Origin: Oceanospirillum sediminis
Lineage (GTDB): Bacteria; Pseudomonadota; Gammaproteobacteria; Pseudomonadales; Halomonadaceae
Direction: 5' to 3'
Assembly: GCF_014164585.1 (NCBI RefSeq)
Contig: NZ_JACJFM010000034.1
Coordinates: 1-50,468 of the forward strand
Length of the DNA stretch: 50,468 nt
Both the position numbers and the translations under genes were made by a program. The first letter of the stretch is position 1. Every line of letters begins with the position of its first letter. Below, one piece after another: positions 26,555 to 34,813 of this stretch. The notes beneath the pieces are model-generated. The model had not been told where the DNA came from. It saw nothing but the letters and a program-made list of their open reading frames with translations, and did not search any database.

Positions 26555-26863
26555 ATGGCTTCGAACAATATTACGCCAGAGCTTCGCTCGGCTAAAGAAA
26601 AATTTCTTTATTTTCATGATCTTACGGCCTGTAATCGCATTTGCGGCGCCAGGGTTTTTTACGCCCTTAATTTTCTCTCTTCCACGGGCTTTAATCTTCA
26701 CTTTCTGTCGTTTTTTCACTACCGGAATACTGTCTTCCGGAATGTTTTAACGTCTGAAATATTTTCTCGTATCTCTGAACAGGTCGTTCGTCTGTCGAAG
26801 CAGCGGCTGAACCTGCCCTTTTCAGATTTATCACGCGGGACAATAGGGAGATTTGCGCTATGA
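26555..26863 (+). CDS. ORF A, copy 1: 102-aa frame of doubtful coding status
   Basis: The frame is open in both unit copies and has a ribosome-like AGGA eight bases before the ATG. The first two thirds (TPELRSAKEKFLYFHDLTAC and on) resemble ORF A of copy 2, then the sequences diverge completely. After the identical 68-base block, differences between copies are mostly amino-acid changing. The hairpin at 26722-26740 (CCGGAA/TTCCGG) is kept in copy 2 with compensatory changes. I therefore suspect selection on RNA rather than protein. Its stop overlaps the start of ORF B by four bases. Confidence 0.35.
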   Translation: MASNNITPELRSAKEKFLYFHDLTACNRICGARVFYALNFLSSTGFNLHFLSFFHYRNTVFRNVLTSEIFSRISEQVVRLSKQRLNLPFSDLSRGTIGRFAL

Positions 26864-27135
26864 GCCAGAGTAACAATATCTCTGACATTAAAGACGGAGA
26901 GAAAAAAGAAGGTGTCGATCCACTGGATATGTACCAGCTCAGTCAGGCCTTTGAATGTTTCCGGCATCGCAGCGCGTTTGTGATGACTGCACTGGAACAT
27001 ATAGCCTTTAAAAATGAGTCCTCTTTACATCAGAAAGATGCGTCTTATGGTGCAGGCTATTTTATCTCTGACCTGATGGATGAGCTGACACTGATCCAAA
27101 AAATGGTGGATAAAGATCTGAAAACTGGCGATTAA
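26860..27135 (+). CDS. ORF B, copy 1: unknown 91-aa acidic helical protein
   Basis: I do not recognise a family. The protein is soluble, mostly helical and acidic: a variable N-terminus, then SDIKDGEKKEGVDPLDMYQL, AFECFRHRSAFVMTALEHIA and a C-terminal SDLMDELTLIQKMVDKDLK. TAGGGAG lies eight bases before the ATG. Compared with the copy at 45890-46165, I count about 12 synonymous and 7 non-synonymous codon changes after the N-terminus, so it is under purifying selection and is a real protein. It overlaps ORF A by four bases and is followed by conserved hairpins and ORF C. Confidence 0.75.
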   Translation: MSQSNNISDIKDGEKKEGVDPLDMYQLSQAFECFRHRSAFVMTALEHIAFKNESSLHQKDASYGAGYFISDLMDELTLIQKMVDKDLKTGD

Positions 27136-27136
27136 A

Positions 27137-27280
27137 ACTCAACCCTGTTTCTGAATGGCAGGGTATTGAGTGATTTAAATGCTTTGCCGGTAGAGACGTC
27201 ACCGGTGCCGTATTCTGTGGAGGAAATACGGCACTCCCGGTGAGATACGTCGCTATCGGATTGATATTAAAACCACCGAT
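27137..27280 (+). ncRNA. Conserved structured RNA element between ORF B and ORF C, copy 1
   Basis: Three stems in a row. H1: ACTCAA/TTGAGT with CCCTG/CAGGG (27137-27170). H2: CACCGG-TGCCGTATT pairs with AATACGGCA-CCGGTG (27200-27242), 15 bp with a 3-base bulge and loop CTGTGGAGGA. H3: ATCGG (27255-27259) with CCGAT (27276-27280). In the other unit copy H2 is fully kept, and the only substitutions fall in the loop and the bulge (CTC to TGC). The H2 loop contains GGAGG. It may be a regulator of ORF C or a processed RNA; this is inference. Confidence 0.6.
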
Positions 27281-27364
27281 TTGAACAAAACAGATTGATT
27301 TGACGGTATTGAACGGGTCGAGTCTTATCGTTTTGTTATGCGGTGTCAGTTAACGAGGGATTGT

Positions 27365-27676
27365 ATGATGTTGCCCAGAGGCTGGTATAAAACCAGTGAA
27401 ATAAGCGTTTGGTTACTGAGCGATAAGTTAGACCAGGCCATAGGAAAAAATCATGTCTTGTATGGCCAGTCACTTCGGATTATTGCTCATGAGGATCTGG
27501 TGACCAGCGGCCGATTACTGTGCTGGCACCCGCATGAAGAAAACCTGTATACCCTACTACAACTCAGCTGGGTGCGAACTTCATCTGAGCTTTGCCATGC
27601 TCCACCTATCGTGGAAATGCAGGGCAGTTTTCAGGATTTTTTGAATTATACCAATACGTCACAACTGAATGGCTGA
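27365..27676 (+). CDS. ORF C, copy 1: unknown ~103-aa protein
   Basis: Unrecognised soluble protein starting MMLPRGWYKTSEISVWLLSD and including RIIAHEDLV, RLLCWHP, LLQLSWVRTSSELCHAPPIV and a C-terminal FQDFLNYT. GAGGGA lies about five bases before the paired ATGs, an arrangement identical in the other copy. Codon changes between copies are overwhelmingly synonymous, so it is a real, constrained protein; only the last seven residues vary freely. It is separated from ORF B by 229 bases holding the structured element. No catalytic motif is evident. Confidence 0.75.
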   Translation: MMLPRGWYKTSEISVWLLSDKLDQAIGKNHVLYGQSLRIIAHEDLVTSGRLLCWHPHEENLYTLLQLSWVRTSSELCHAPPIVEMQGSFQDFLNYTNTSQLNG

Positions 27677-27687
27677 ACCAGGTTATT

Positions 27688-27710
27688 GGACAGCTATCCT
27701 GAAAACTAAC
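27688..27710 (+). repeat. Dispersed repeat motif, copy a
   Basis: GGACAGCTATCCTGAAAACT and the next three bases, just past ORF C of unit copy 1. It is one of seven related sites with the core TATCCTGAAAACTA found between 27.7 and 46.2 kb in both orientations. Confidence 0.55.
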
Positions 27711-27914
27711 GGATTATGATGGCGCAAAAAGCTTAAAGAGCACAACCAGCCAGAATGGACTCAGAGTGTCTTATAGGTGCTCTGAATCCTTCAACAGATG
27801 ATTACTGTCGTTATTTACAATATTCAGGCTAAACTCAAATGCCTTTATCCTGCTATAATTTCCCGCAATACATAGAGTTACCAACTGAGTAGCCGTTTTC
27901 GGGAAAAATGAATA

Positions 27915-29615
27915 ATGGATCAGGACGACATTAAATTTTATTCAGATAATGCTGAAATTTTCTCGAAACAATACGATGCCTTGGATTTTAAAGCTGTCCA
28001 TCATAGCTGGTTATCAATGCTCCCTGATGATGGTGTTGTTCTGGATATTGGTGCAGGTTCAGGCCGTGATGCTCGTTTTTTAGCTGAAAAAGGCTTAAAA
28101 GTTGTTGCTGTAGAGCCATCAAAAGCACTTCTTAATATTGCCAGAAATAATAGCTTGCCTTTCAATATTCACTGGATAAATGATCAGCTCCCAGAACTGA
28201 GCAAAGTCTTTTCACTGCATATTAAGTTCGATCTGATTTTACTTAGTGCCGTATGGATGCACATTCCTCTATCGAATCGAGAAAGGGCTTTCAGAAAAAT
28301 ATCAAACCTGCTAAAACCAGGTGGTAAAGCTATTTTTACGTTGCGTTATGGTAACTTTTCAGATGGCCGGTCAGCTTACGAAACCTCCGTTGCGGAACTA
28401 TCGCAATATGCCCGAAAATTCGGCTTATTATTTGAAGTCCTGACAGAGCAAAAACAGCAGGATCAATTAGGTAGGCAAGATGTTTCATGGGATACCGTTG
28501 CCTTCACATTTCCAGATGATGGTAAAGGCTCCTTCCCGTTAATTCGCAACATCATCGTTAATGACAGTAAGTCATCAACCTATAAAATAGCATTGCTCCG
28601 CTCCTTACTTCGGATTGCAGAAGGCCATCCCGGAGCCGTTTGTGATCAGGATGATGATTATGTTGTTTTGCCCTTAGGGCTGGTAGCACTATATTGGCTG
28701 AAACTTTATAAGCCACTGCTTGATACCTATGGCATGCAGCAAAGTAATAATGGTCGCATAGGGCTGGGGTTCGTTAAACCCGAAGGTTGGGGGCAATTAA
28801 CAGATATGTCTTTGATGGATATTTCTATCGGTGCTGTTTTTACCCAGGAAGAAAAAGCGGATTATCTGTTTCAGGCGTTAAAAGACATTTCGAGAACAAT
28901 ACGAGATATGCCTGTGAAGCATATCTCCCTTCCCAATAGTAAAGAACGGGTGTTTTTTGTAGATCTGCAGAGACAATCCAGGCCAGACGATACAATTTGT
29001 CTGGATATGGCATTTTTCCAATCTTTCGGAAGCTTCTATGTGCCAAGAGCAATTTGGGACTCGTTATTTCGTTATAGCATCTGGATTGAGCCTGTACTGA
29101 TCAATGAATGGGCAAGCATTATGAGCAGCTACAAACTTAATAAGGAAAAAAAGTTTAACAAGCTGTGCTACTTATCTGCTCTGCAGTGGGATGATCCAGT
29201 GCATAAGACCGATCAGGTACGTAAACGATTTAAAGAGTTAGCAGTTGATAATGATATGCTGTGCTGTTGGTCCGCTAAGAAATTGATCGAAAAAGAAATG
29301 GCTGTTGATCACACCTTTCCTTTTGCGCGTTGGCCAAATAATGACTTGTGGAATCTGCTGCCAGTAAAAGACAAAATAAACTTCCAGAAATCAGACAGAC
29401 TACCAACCAATAAAAAGCTAACAGATTCTAAAGAGGAAATTATCCATTGGTGGGAACAGGCCTGGGATAAAGAACGTCGAGAATTTTTTACTCAGGCAAA
29501 CCTTGCCTTGCCCTCTTTATCGTCGCAAAACGACAGTTTTGATGATGTATTCCAGGCCGTTCTTCTTCAACGGGATCGTATTAAGGATTTTCAGCAATTG
29601 CAGGACTGGGAGTAA
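27915..29615 (+). CDS. Class I SAM methyltransferase fused to an HNH endonuclease
   Basis: 566-aa two-part protein. Residues 1-200 are a class I methyltransferase with SAM motif I VLDIGAGSGRDA (42-53), VAVEPS (64-69) and a motif-IV-like DLILLSAVWMHIPL. The rest looks like a complete HNH protein: a helical segment with STYKIALLRSLLRIAE, and a nuclease core with Asp465-His466 (VDHTFPF), Asn480 (NDLWNL) and Asn489 (KINFQKSD). Nothing nearby is a partner gene. It could modify and cut nucleic acid in one chain, or the methyltransferase may act on another molecule. A defence role is inference. Confidence 0.78.
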   Translation: MDQDDIKFYSDNAEIFSKQYDALDFKAVHHSWLSMLPDDGVVLDIGAGSGRDARFLAEKGLKVVAVEPSKALLNIARNNSLPFNIHWINDQLPELSKVFSLHIKFDLILLSAVWMHIPLSNRERAFRKISNLLKPGGKAIFTLRYGNFSDGRSAYETSVAELSQYARKFGLLFEVLTEQKQQDQLGRQDVSWDTVAFTFPDDGKGSFPLIRNIIVNDSKSSTYKIALLRSLLRIAEGHPGAVCDQDDDYVVLPLGLVALYWLKLYKPLLDTYGMQQSNNGRIGLGFVKPEGWGQLTDMSLMDISIGAVFTQEEKADYLFQALKDISRTIRDMPVKHISLPNSKERVFFVDLQRQSRPDDTICLDMAFFQSFGSFYVPRAIWDSLFRYSIWIEPVLINEWASIMSSYKLNKEKKFNKLCYLSALQWDDPVHKTDQVRKRFKELAVDNDMLCCWSAKKLIEKEMAVDHTFPFARWPNNDLWNLLPVKDKINFQKSDRLPTNKKLTDSKEEIIHWWEQAWDKERREFFTQANLALPSLSSQNDSFDDVFQAVLLQRDRIKDFQQLQDWE

Positions 29616-29797
29616 TCTTGCTGACCAGGTCTATAGCCGCGATTAATATGCTATTTAATATCTCTGTATTCTGTGAATAATACTTTTTATCGAAAGTCAT
29701 AATTCAGGATTCTCAGTGCAGATATCCAGCAAAGCTCTAACAGATATTGTTTGCTCTTTCATGGCAATGGCCGCCCTGGAGCAATAAGGAAAATACA

Positions 29798-31246
29798 ATG
29801 AAGATTCATGACACGGCTACTGTAACTTACACTCCTAAAGTGGCCGTACCGTCATCAAATCCAAATGACGCCGACTACATTGTTAGCCCCGGAGGGCAAT
29901 ATGATGGAGTGGTGCAAATTGAAGATGGTTATTATACGGGAACAGGGGCATTACTGAGTACCGGGCGCCATATTTTAACGGCAGCTCATGTTGTTGATGA
30001 TATGAAGCTGTCTGATATAGCCATTTCTTTCGATCTTACCTCAGGCCGTCAGACGCTCTCGGCAAGCCAGGTCCATATTCATTCCAATTGGAACGAAGAC
30101 TGGGGCTACGACATTGCCATTATTGAGCTGGCTGAAGATGCACCGACAACCGGTTATGAGATTTATCGGGGTAACTCAGAGATTGATAGTGATTTCCGCC
30201 TGGTGGGTTATGGCATAAAAGGAACAGGCAATACCGGGGTATGGGATTATGATCCGGAACTGGGCTTAATCAAACGCACCGGTATGAATACCTATGAAGC
30301 TCTGGATGAAGATTTTAACTTTTCGTTCGGAGATACTCCTGATGGCTCCATGCTATTTTACGATTTTGATAATGGTACTCAGAAACGGGATGCTTTGGGA
30401 GGGCTGATTGGCAAAGTTGACACAGGATTAGGTGCTTTAGAAGTGACTTCTACGGGCGGTGATAGCGGTGGGCCTAACTTTATCACCGTCGATGGCCAGT
30501 TACAGATTGCAGGCATTGTTACCGGTGGTAATAATCTGGGAGCAAGTTACGACGCCATTACAGGTATCAACTCTTCTTTTGGCGAAGTCTCTCATGATAC
30601 GCGGGTGTCTTACTTTGCTGACTGGATTGATGATATTGCCGGTACTTCTCCAGACAGCAACACCACTAATACCACAGATAATACGACAGGTGATTTCGAG
30701 AACAATGATACTTACCTGGTACAGCGAGGCTTTATCAGCAAAGGGAAAGGAGATGACGTTTACATATTCTCCACAAACCTGATAGATAATAACGCGCAAA
30801 TTACTATCACAGATACTCAAGGCAGTAATAGTCTCCAGTTTGCCGGAGGTTTAAGTATCAGTAGTTCAACTGTCGCCTCTGATGCCCTCTTGTTGACACT
30901 AAGCAATGATGCTGTTGTGACGATACTGGGAGCCAGCGATATGTCTTATAGACTGGGCGGTGATCCGCTTAGCGGAACGGAAGGTGTCGATAAAAGCTTT
31001 GCCAGCTTTGTTTCGGATGTATTAGGTGTAGATGTACCCACCTCCGGCACGAGTGAAGGTGGCTCAGCCAATGTCAACTCTGATGGCTCCGTAACCACTT
31101 TTTCGGCCAATAGTTTCCAGCAAAATATATCCAGGCCTGATGATCATGCAAAGAAACAAATGTCTCATACAATTGACTCACCAGATCTCCGGCTGACGGG
31201 GGTAGATGATTGGTCATTCCTAAGTGCAATAGACCCGTGGGGATAA
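29798..31246 (+). CDS. Trypsin-like serine protease with a C-terminal repeat/secretion-like domain
   Basis: 482-aa protein. The ATG at 29798 follows AAGGAAA; an upstream ATG at 29747 has no site. The S1 triad is His64 in LTAAHVV, Asp105 in GYDIAII and Ser223 in GGDSGGP. After a Thr/Asn/Asp-rich linker (about residue 285-300), the C-terminal domain has KGKGDDVYIFS and ITITDTQGSNSLQFAGGL. This pattern is often seen at the ends of type I-secreted marine proteins. No Sec signal peptide is visible, which agrees with type I export. No transporter genes are adjacent. Confidence 0.85.
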   Translation: MKIHDTATVTYTPKVAVPSSNPNDADYIVSPGGQYDGVVQIEDGYYTGTGALLSTGRHILTAAHVVDDMKLSDIAISFDLTSGRQTLSASQVHIHSNWNEDWGYDIAIIELAEDAPTTGYEIYRGNSEIDSDFRLVGYGIKGTGNTGVWDYDPELGLIKRTGMNTYEALDEDFNFSFGDTPDGSMLFYDFDNGTQKRDALGGLIGKVDTGLGALEVTSTGGDSGGPNFITVDGQLQIAGIVTGGNNLGASYDAITGINSSFGEVSHDTRVSYFADWIDDIAGTSPDSNTTNTTDNTTGDFENNDTYLVQRGFISKGKGDDVYIFSTNLIDNNAQITITDTQGSNSLQFAGGLSISSSTVASDALLLTLSNDAVVTILGASDMSYRLGGDPLSGTEGVDKSFASFVSDVLGVDVPTSGTSEGGSANVNSDGSVTTFSANSFQQNISRPDDHAKKQMSHTIDSPDLRLTGVDDWSFLSAIDPWG

Positions 31247-31339
31247 TATCTGTCCCGATTGTTCTTTACTGGGAAGTGGTAATGCTGCTTTCTCTCACGC
31301 ACTGACATCTTTCTAATTTATCGAAACCTGTTGTAGGTT

Positions 31340-32863
31340 CTATTGCTTTTTGATAAGGATGATACTGATATCATCATTCACCGGATAGCAATTAACCGCT
31401 TCTTGCAAACCATCGATCAGTGAGCCTGAATTCTCCAGGCTCATATCCCGGATCATCTCCAGTAAATTGATTATGCGTTCGGTCTGGATATGACTGCGGC
31501 TATCCACTTCGATCAGGCCATCAGAGAAAATCAGCAACTGTTCTCCGGGGTTCAGTACTATTTCAAAAGGCTGATCCGTTGTCATCCCTCCCATACCCGG
31601 TAAGGGACCCGTGTGAGGTACAGAGGCGCACGTGCCATCGGTATGAATGATCCAGGGGGGAATGGCCCCCGCATTCTGAAACAGGATGCTGTCATGACTA
31701 AACGAGAACAGTTGCAATGTGGTCAGGATATCCGGGTGTCGCTTGTCCAGCCAATGACTGAATCCGGTCAAAAATGCCTGACTCTGAGATAACGATGAGT
31801 GACTGTTTGTTGTCGTTTCAAACAGTGTTTGTATAACGCCCTGTTGCCTTCCGGCCATAAAGCAGGATGAGATATCATGTCCCATTACGTCCCCCAGAAC
31901 CAGATGACTTACTGACTTTTCTGAAGCCTCAAACAACCAGTAATCCCCTCCTCCCAGTGTGGCACTGCGTGATAACGTTTGTACCCTGTAACCCGGAATA
32001 ATCTCTTCAGAAGGTATCTTTCGCAGATGATGACGCAGCTCCTGATCGATCATCGCCCTGGCCCTGCTAAGCAGACCCTGGCTTCTTTGCATAACCCGTT
32101 CAGTGATATGACTAACCTGACTTTTGGTCACTGGCTTCAGCACAAAATCATCAATGTCATTATCTGTGGCTTGTCGGGCCAGTCCCTCGTCACTATCTCC
32201 GGTGATAAAAATAAAGGGCGTTAACTGAAGGTGTTTAAACTCGCGGATTCTTTCCCTGAAGCGCAGGCCATCCATATCCGGCATACAGATGTCAGATATA
32301 ATCAGGTCAGGTTGTTCATGCTTCAGCCAGTCGACAGCTTCAATAGCAGAGGAAAATGTGATGGATTCGTGGGGATCAAGGTACATCTGCAGCATTTGCA
32401 GTTGAATGGCGTCGTCATCGACAATCAGAATCCGGTATCTGGTTTGCAGCTGTTCCAGATACAGCCGCAACAACCATTGATTCCAGCCTGCTGGTGTCAG
32501 GCTATGATTGAAATAATCAAACTGATTTTCCAGCAAAGCCATCCCGTAGCCACTGCAATCAGGCTCAGATTCAAGCAGAGATTCCAGAGTATCCAGGGGG
32601 TGGCTGGCAGTATAAACAGAGCCATTATCCCGTAACTTCAGATTAAAATGCTGATCACACCAGCTGCACTCTATATCAACCTTCTCGGGCTTAGGATTGC
32701 TGTGACGGATCATATTGGCCGTTAATTCAGAAACTGCCAGTGCAACTTTATTTCTCTGACTCAGTGATAACGGGCTGTGCATCAGAACATTCTCCACTGA
32801 TCTTCTTGCGACTCTGGGCAGTTCCGGCTTAAAGGTAAAAGAAAGAGAAAAGATTCTGTTCAT
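31340..32863 (-). CDS. Partner-switching regulator: RsbW-like kinase, receiver and PP2C phosphatase in one chain
   Basis: 507-aa protein with three domains. Residues 1-137 are an anti-sigma-type histidine-kinase-like ATPase (SELTANMIRH with N-box Asn50; SGYGMALL). Residues 143-255 are a response receiver (acid pocket 149-151, phospho-Asp191, Thr221, Lys243). Residues 300-507 are a SpoIIE/RsbU-type PP2C phosphatase (LGGGDYW, VLGDVMGHD, NDDISIIL). The ATG at 32863 has GGAGG eight bases upstream; the earlier ATG overlaps that site. It is divergent from a STAS antagonist gene, its likely substrate: the kinase part would phosphorylate it and the phosphatase reverse this. Confidence 0.9.
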   Translation of the reverse strand: MNRIFSLSFTFKPELPRVARRSVENVLMHSPLSLSQRNKVALAVSELTANMIRHSNPKPEKVDIECSWCDQHFNLKLRDNGSVYTASHPLDTLESLLESEPDCSGYGMALLENQFDYFNHSLTPAGWNQWLLRLYLEQLQTRYRILIVDDDAIQLQMLQMYLDPHESITFSSAIEAVDWLKHEQPDLIISDICMPDMDGLRFRERIREFKHLQLTPFIFITGDSDEGLARQATDNDIDDFVLKPVTKSQVSHITERVMQRSQGLLSRARAMIDQELRHHLRKIPSEEIIPGYRVQTLSRSATLGGGDYWLFEASEKSVSHLVLGDVMGHDISSCFMAGRQQGVIQTLFETTTNSHSSLSQSQAFLTGFSHWLDKRHPDILTTLQLFSFSHDSILFQNAGAIPPWIIHTDGTCASVPHTGPLPGMGGMTTDQPFEIVLNPGEQLLIFSDGLIEVDSRSHIQTERIINLLEMIRDMSLENSGSLIDGLQEAVNCYPVNDDISIILIKKQ

Positions 32864-33245
32864 GATGCAGCCCTCCATTATCTCTGGCGTTAATAAAGAG
32901 TAAGCAGAATTGATGCCAGAGGGAAACCTGTCAAGTCTGAAGGCTGGTGAAGAAGCCAGTTATATCAGCATAAACGGTATCGTGAGGCTATTTGTATATC
33001 GGTCAGGTGAAATGACTCTGCAGTGGGCTTCCTCTGCTCTTAGTTTATGGTTCCGTTTTTTGCACTTTCAGAATTCAGATCATGCAATTTGCCTGACTGG
33101 ATTAGCAAATTGCAAAAAAATAAATAAGAAACAGCGCCGAAAGCTATCAATAATCCAATAACTCATTGAAAAATAGTAATAAAATTATCTGGCACGTTAA
33201 GTGTATATGTACTGGTAAGAGATTTATTCCTCAAGGAGAATGACC

Positions 33246-33602
33246 ATGTATCAATCACATTACACACTGAATGAATTTGAAGTCCTGGAAATTTCCGGTG
33301 AACTGGATTGCGTGACGATTGCTGAAAACAAAGACAAAATGGAACGTATTCCTGAAAAATTCCAGCAACACATCCTCTGTGACCTGAGTAAAGTGACCTT
33401 TATGGATTCATCCGGTATTGGTGCTCTTGTGTTTCTGTTCAAACGCTTGAGAGAACAAAATCGTAAGCTGATCCTGGCAGGATTAAATGGCCAGCCAAAA
33501 GAGCTGACGACACTATTAAGAATAAATCGCGCTATTCCGGTTTATAACGACGTTTATAGTTGTATTCAGACTTCAGTGGATTCTGCTGAACAACCCTGCT
33601 GA
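33246..33602 (+). CDS. STAS-domain anti-sigma factor antagonist
   Basis: 118-aa single STAS domain. The phosphoacceptor loop is FMDSSGIGALVFL (residues 52-64), with two serines at 55-56, the second aligned with the SpoIIAA phosphoserine. The ATG at 33246 is used because AGGAG lies seven bases before it, while the ATG at 33240 is too close. Upstream, TGGCACG at 33190-33196 resembles a sigma-54 -24 box but the -12 box is poor, so I do not call that promoter. With the divergent kinase/phosphatase gene it forms a partner-switching pair. Confidence 0.9.
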   Translation: MYQSHYTLNEFEVLEISGELDCVTIAENKDKMERIPEKFQQHILCDLSKVTFMDSSGIGALVFLFKRLREQNRKLILAGLNGQPKELTTLLRINRAIPVYNDVYSCIQTSVDSAEQPC

Positions 33603-33994
33603 TAGGGTGTGTTCATATTCTGACTGTTGATTATTGAGCTAAGAAGGCCCTTGTATATCTGTAATAGTTCAGAACAGCATAATATATGGGCTTTTATTAA
33701 CTCGCATTATGCATTACTAATGATTAATACCTCTTTAATCTACAGCCATTGTATATCGACGAGCAGTAACCCCGCTGTTACATAGAGCAAGGAGTGTTCA
33801 GGTTTTTGTTGAGCGAAAGGAGAAACCGTTTCTGCTAAGGAATTCAACGTAAAATAAGCATCAGATGGCGCTTATGCTATCCTGACAACTAAGCCTTTGA
33901 ACAAAAGCTTTATCTAACAATTTTGCCGTATTATCCGGCAAGCTGCTGGCGTATAGCAGAATGCTTTTGTTCAAGTACCTTTGTTCTAAGAATT
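33603..33994. other. Intergenic region without a supported gene
   Basis: About 390 AT-rich bases. I see one copy of the dispersed repeat motif, GCTATCCTGACAACTAAG at 33876-33893, and no terminator with a U-run. The promoter of the binding-protein gene must be here but cannot be placed with confidence. Confidence 0.4.
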
Positions 33995-34813
33995 ATGGAT
34001 TTCATCATGACAGTTATTCCATCTCTAAAGCAAAATCGTTCATGGACATGGTTCTTACTTTACATACTGATGGGCATCAGTCCTGTTAGTTTTGCTGAGT
34101 CTGATCAGGAAAAGCTGACTATTTTAACTCACCACTACCCTCCATTTTCCTACTTAGAGAATGGCGAACCTTCTGGAATGGCAACGGATATACTGAATCT
34201 GGTACTTAATGAAATCAACTATCAGAATTATGAGGTCATATATTTACCCTGGAAACGCGCTTTCCTGAGTGCTGAAAGCAAAAAGAATACTCTTTTGTAT
34301 CCTTTTTCCAGAAGTAAAGAGCGCGAGAACAAGTTTCATTGGCTGGGAAGTGCAGGCCCGCGGCAGATCAGCCTGTTTAAACTGGCCTCATCGAATAAGA
34401 TAGCAAAATATGACGGAAATTCAGATAGCCTTAAAGAGCATGTTATTGCCGGTTTAAGAGGCGCAGCATATGTTAAAAATCTTGAACGCCAGGGTTTTAA
34501 AAAAATCATTGAAACAGATACCCCCATACATGCCATAAGGCTTCTGAATAAGGGACGTGTTCAGTTTGTTGTAGATGATGTGGGTGTTTTCTATCACTCC
34601 ATCAGGCTATTTAATAAACAAAATCATGGCCATGAAATCAGGTTCTCTGATATCACTAAATACGCTGACCTGACAGAAGAAACGGTAAGGTGGTTTGGTT
34701 TTGGGGCAGAAACGGATGACAAGCTGGTTTTTAAATTTAAAACCGCGTATGAACATCTGGAGTCCCAGGGCAAAATTAAAACAGTGATGCTGAAATATTT
34801 CCCTGATATTTAA
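33995..34813 (+). CDS. Periplasmic solute-binding protein (family 3 type)
   Basis: 272-aa protein with a Sec signal peptide (FLLYILMGISPVSFA, cleaved near AES) and the family 3 opening LTILTHHYPPFSYLENGEPS, GMATDILNLVL, then LPWKRAFLSAES and a C-terminal WFGFGAETDDKLVFKFKTAY. This divergent branch is common as stand-alone proteins. No ABC permease genes are adjacent, so it may deliver ligand to a distant transporter or act as a sensor. The start is uncertain: ATG at 33995 or 34007, neither with a strong ribosome site. Confidence 0.82.
   Translation: MDFIMTVIPSLKQNRSWTWFLLYILMGISPVSFAESDQEKLTILTHHYPPFSYLENGEPSGMATDILNLVLNEINYQNYEVIYLPWKRAFLSAESKKNTLLYPFSRSKERENKFHWLGSAGPRQISLFKLASSNKIAKYDGNSDSLKEHVIAGLRGAAYVKNLERQGFKKIIETDTPIHAIRLLNKGRVQFVVDDVGVFYHSIRLFNKQNHGHEIRFSDITKYADLTEETVRWFGFGAETDDKLVFKFKTAYEHLESQGKIKTVMLKYFPDI

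Larger units (their letters stand above)
26382..27680 (+). repeat. Inverted-unit copy 1 (structured leader, ORF A, B, hairpins, C)
   Basis: This 1.3-kb block matches 45338-46735 in the opposite orientation. Homology begins in the leader (CGATTGCTTTAA at 26391-26402) and ends at the ORF C stop codon. The leader holds AGGAGGTG (26445-26452), a perfect anti-anti-SD sequence with no start codon at the right distance. It also holds a conserved imperfect 10-bp stem, CCCCTGAGTG with CACCCAGAGG (26492-26520), whose loop differs between copies while the stem does not. A 68-base block (26571-26638) is identical in the two copies. Confidence 0.85.

Noticed and set aside
26382-27680. Interpreting the inverted 1.3-kb units as integron cassettes
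   Set aside because: No attC-type palindrome bounds either unit, and they keep their own leader and ribosome sites. They differ in design from the cassettes at 47.0-50.4 kb.
31321-31345. Terminator after the partner-switching gene
   Set aside because: A 6-bp stem (GAACCT/AGGTTC) is present, but it is short, AT-rich and not followed by a proper U-run.
33190-33205. Sigma-54 promoter before the STAS gene
   Set aside because: The TGGCACG half is good, but the -12 element reads GTGTA instead of TTGCA, so the essential GC is missing.
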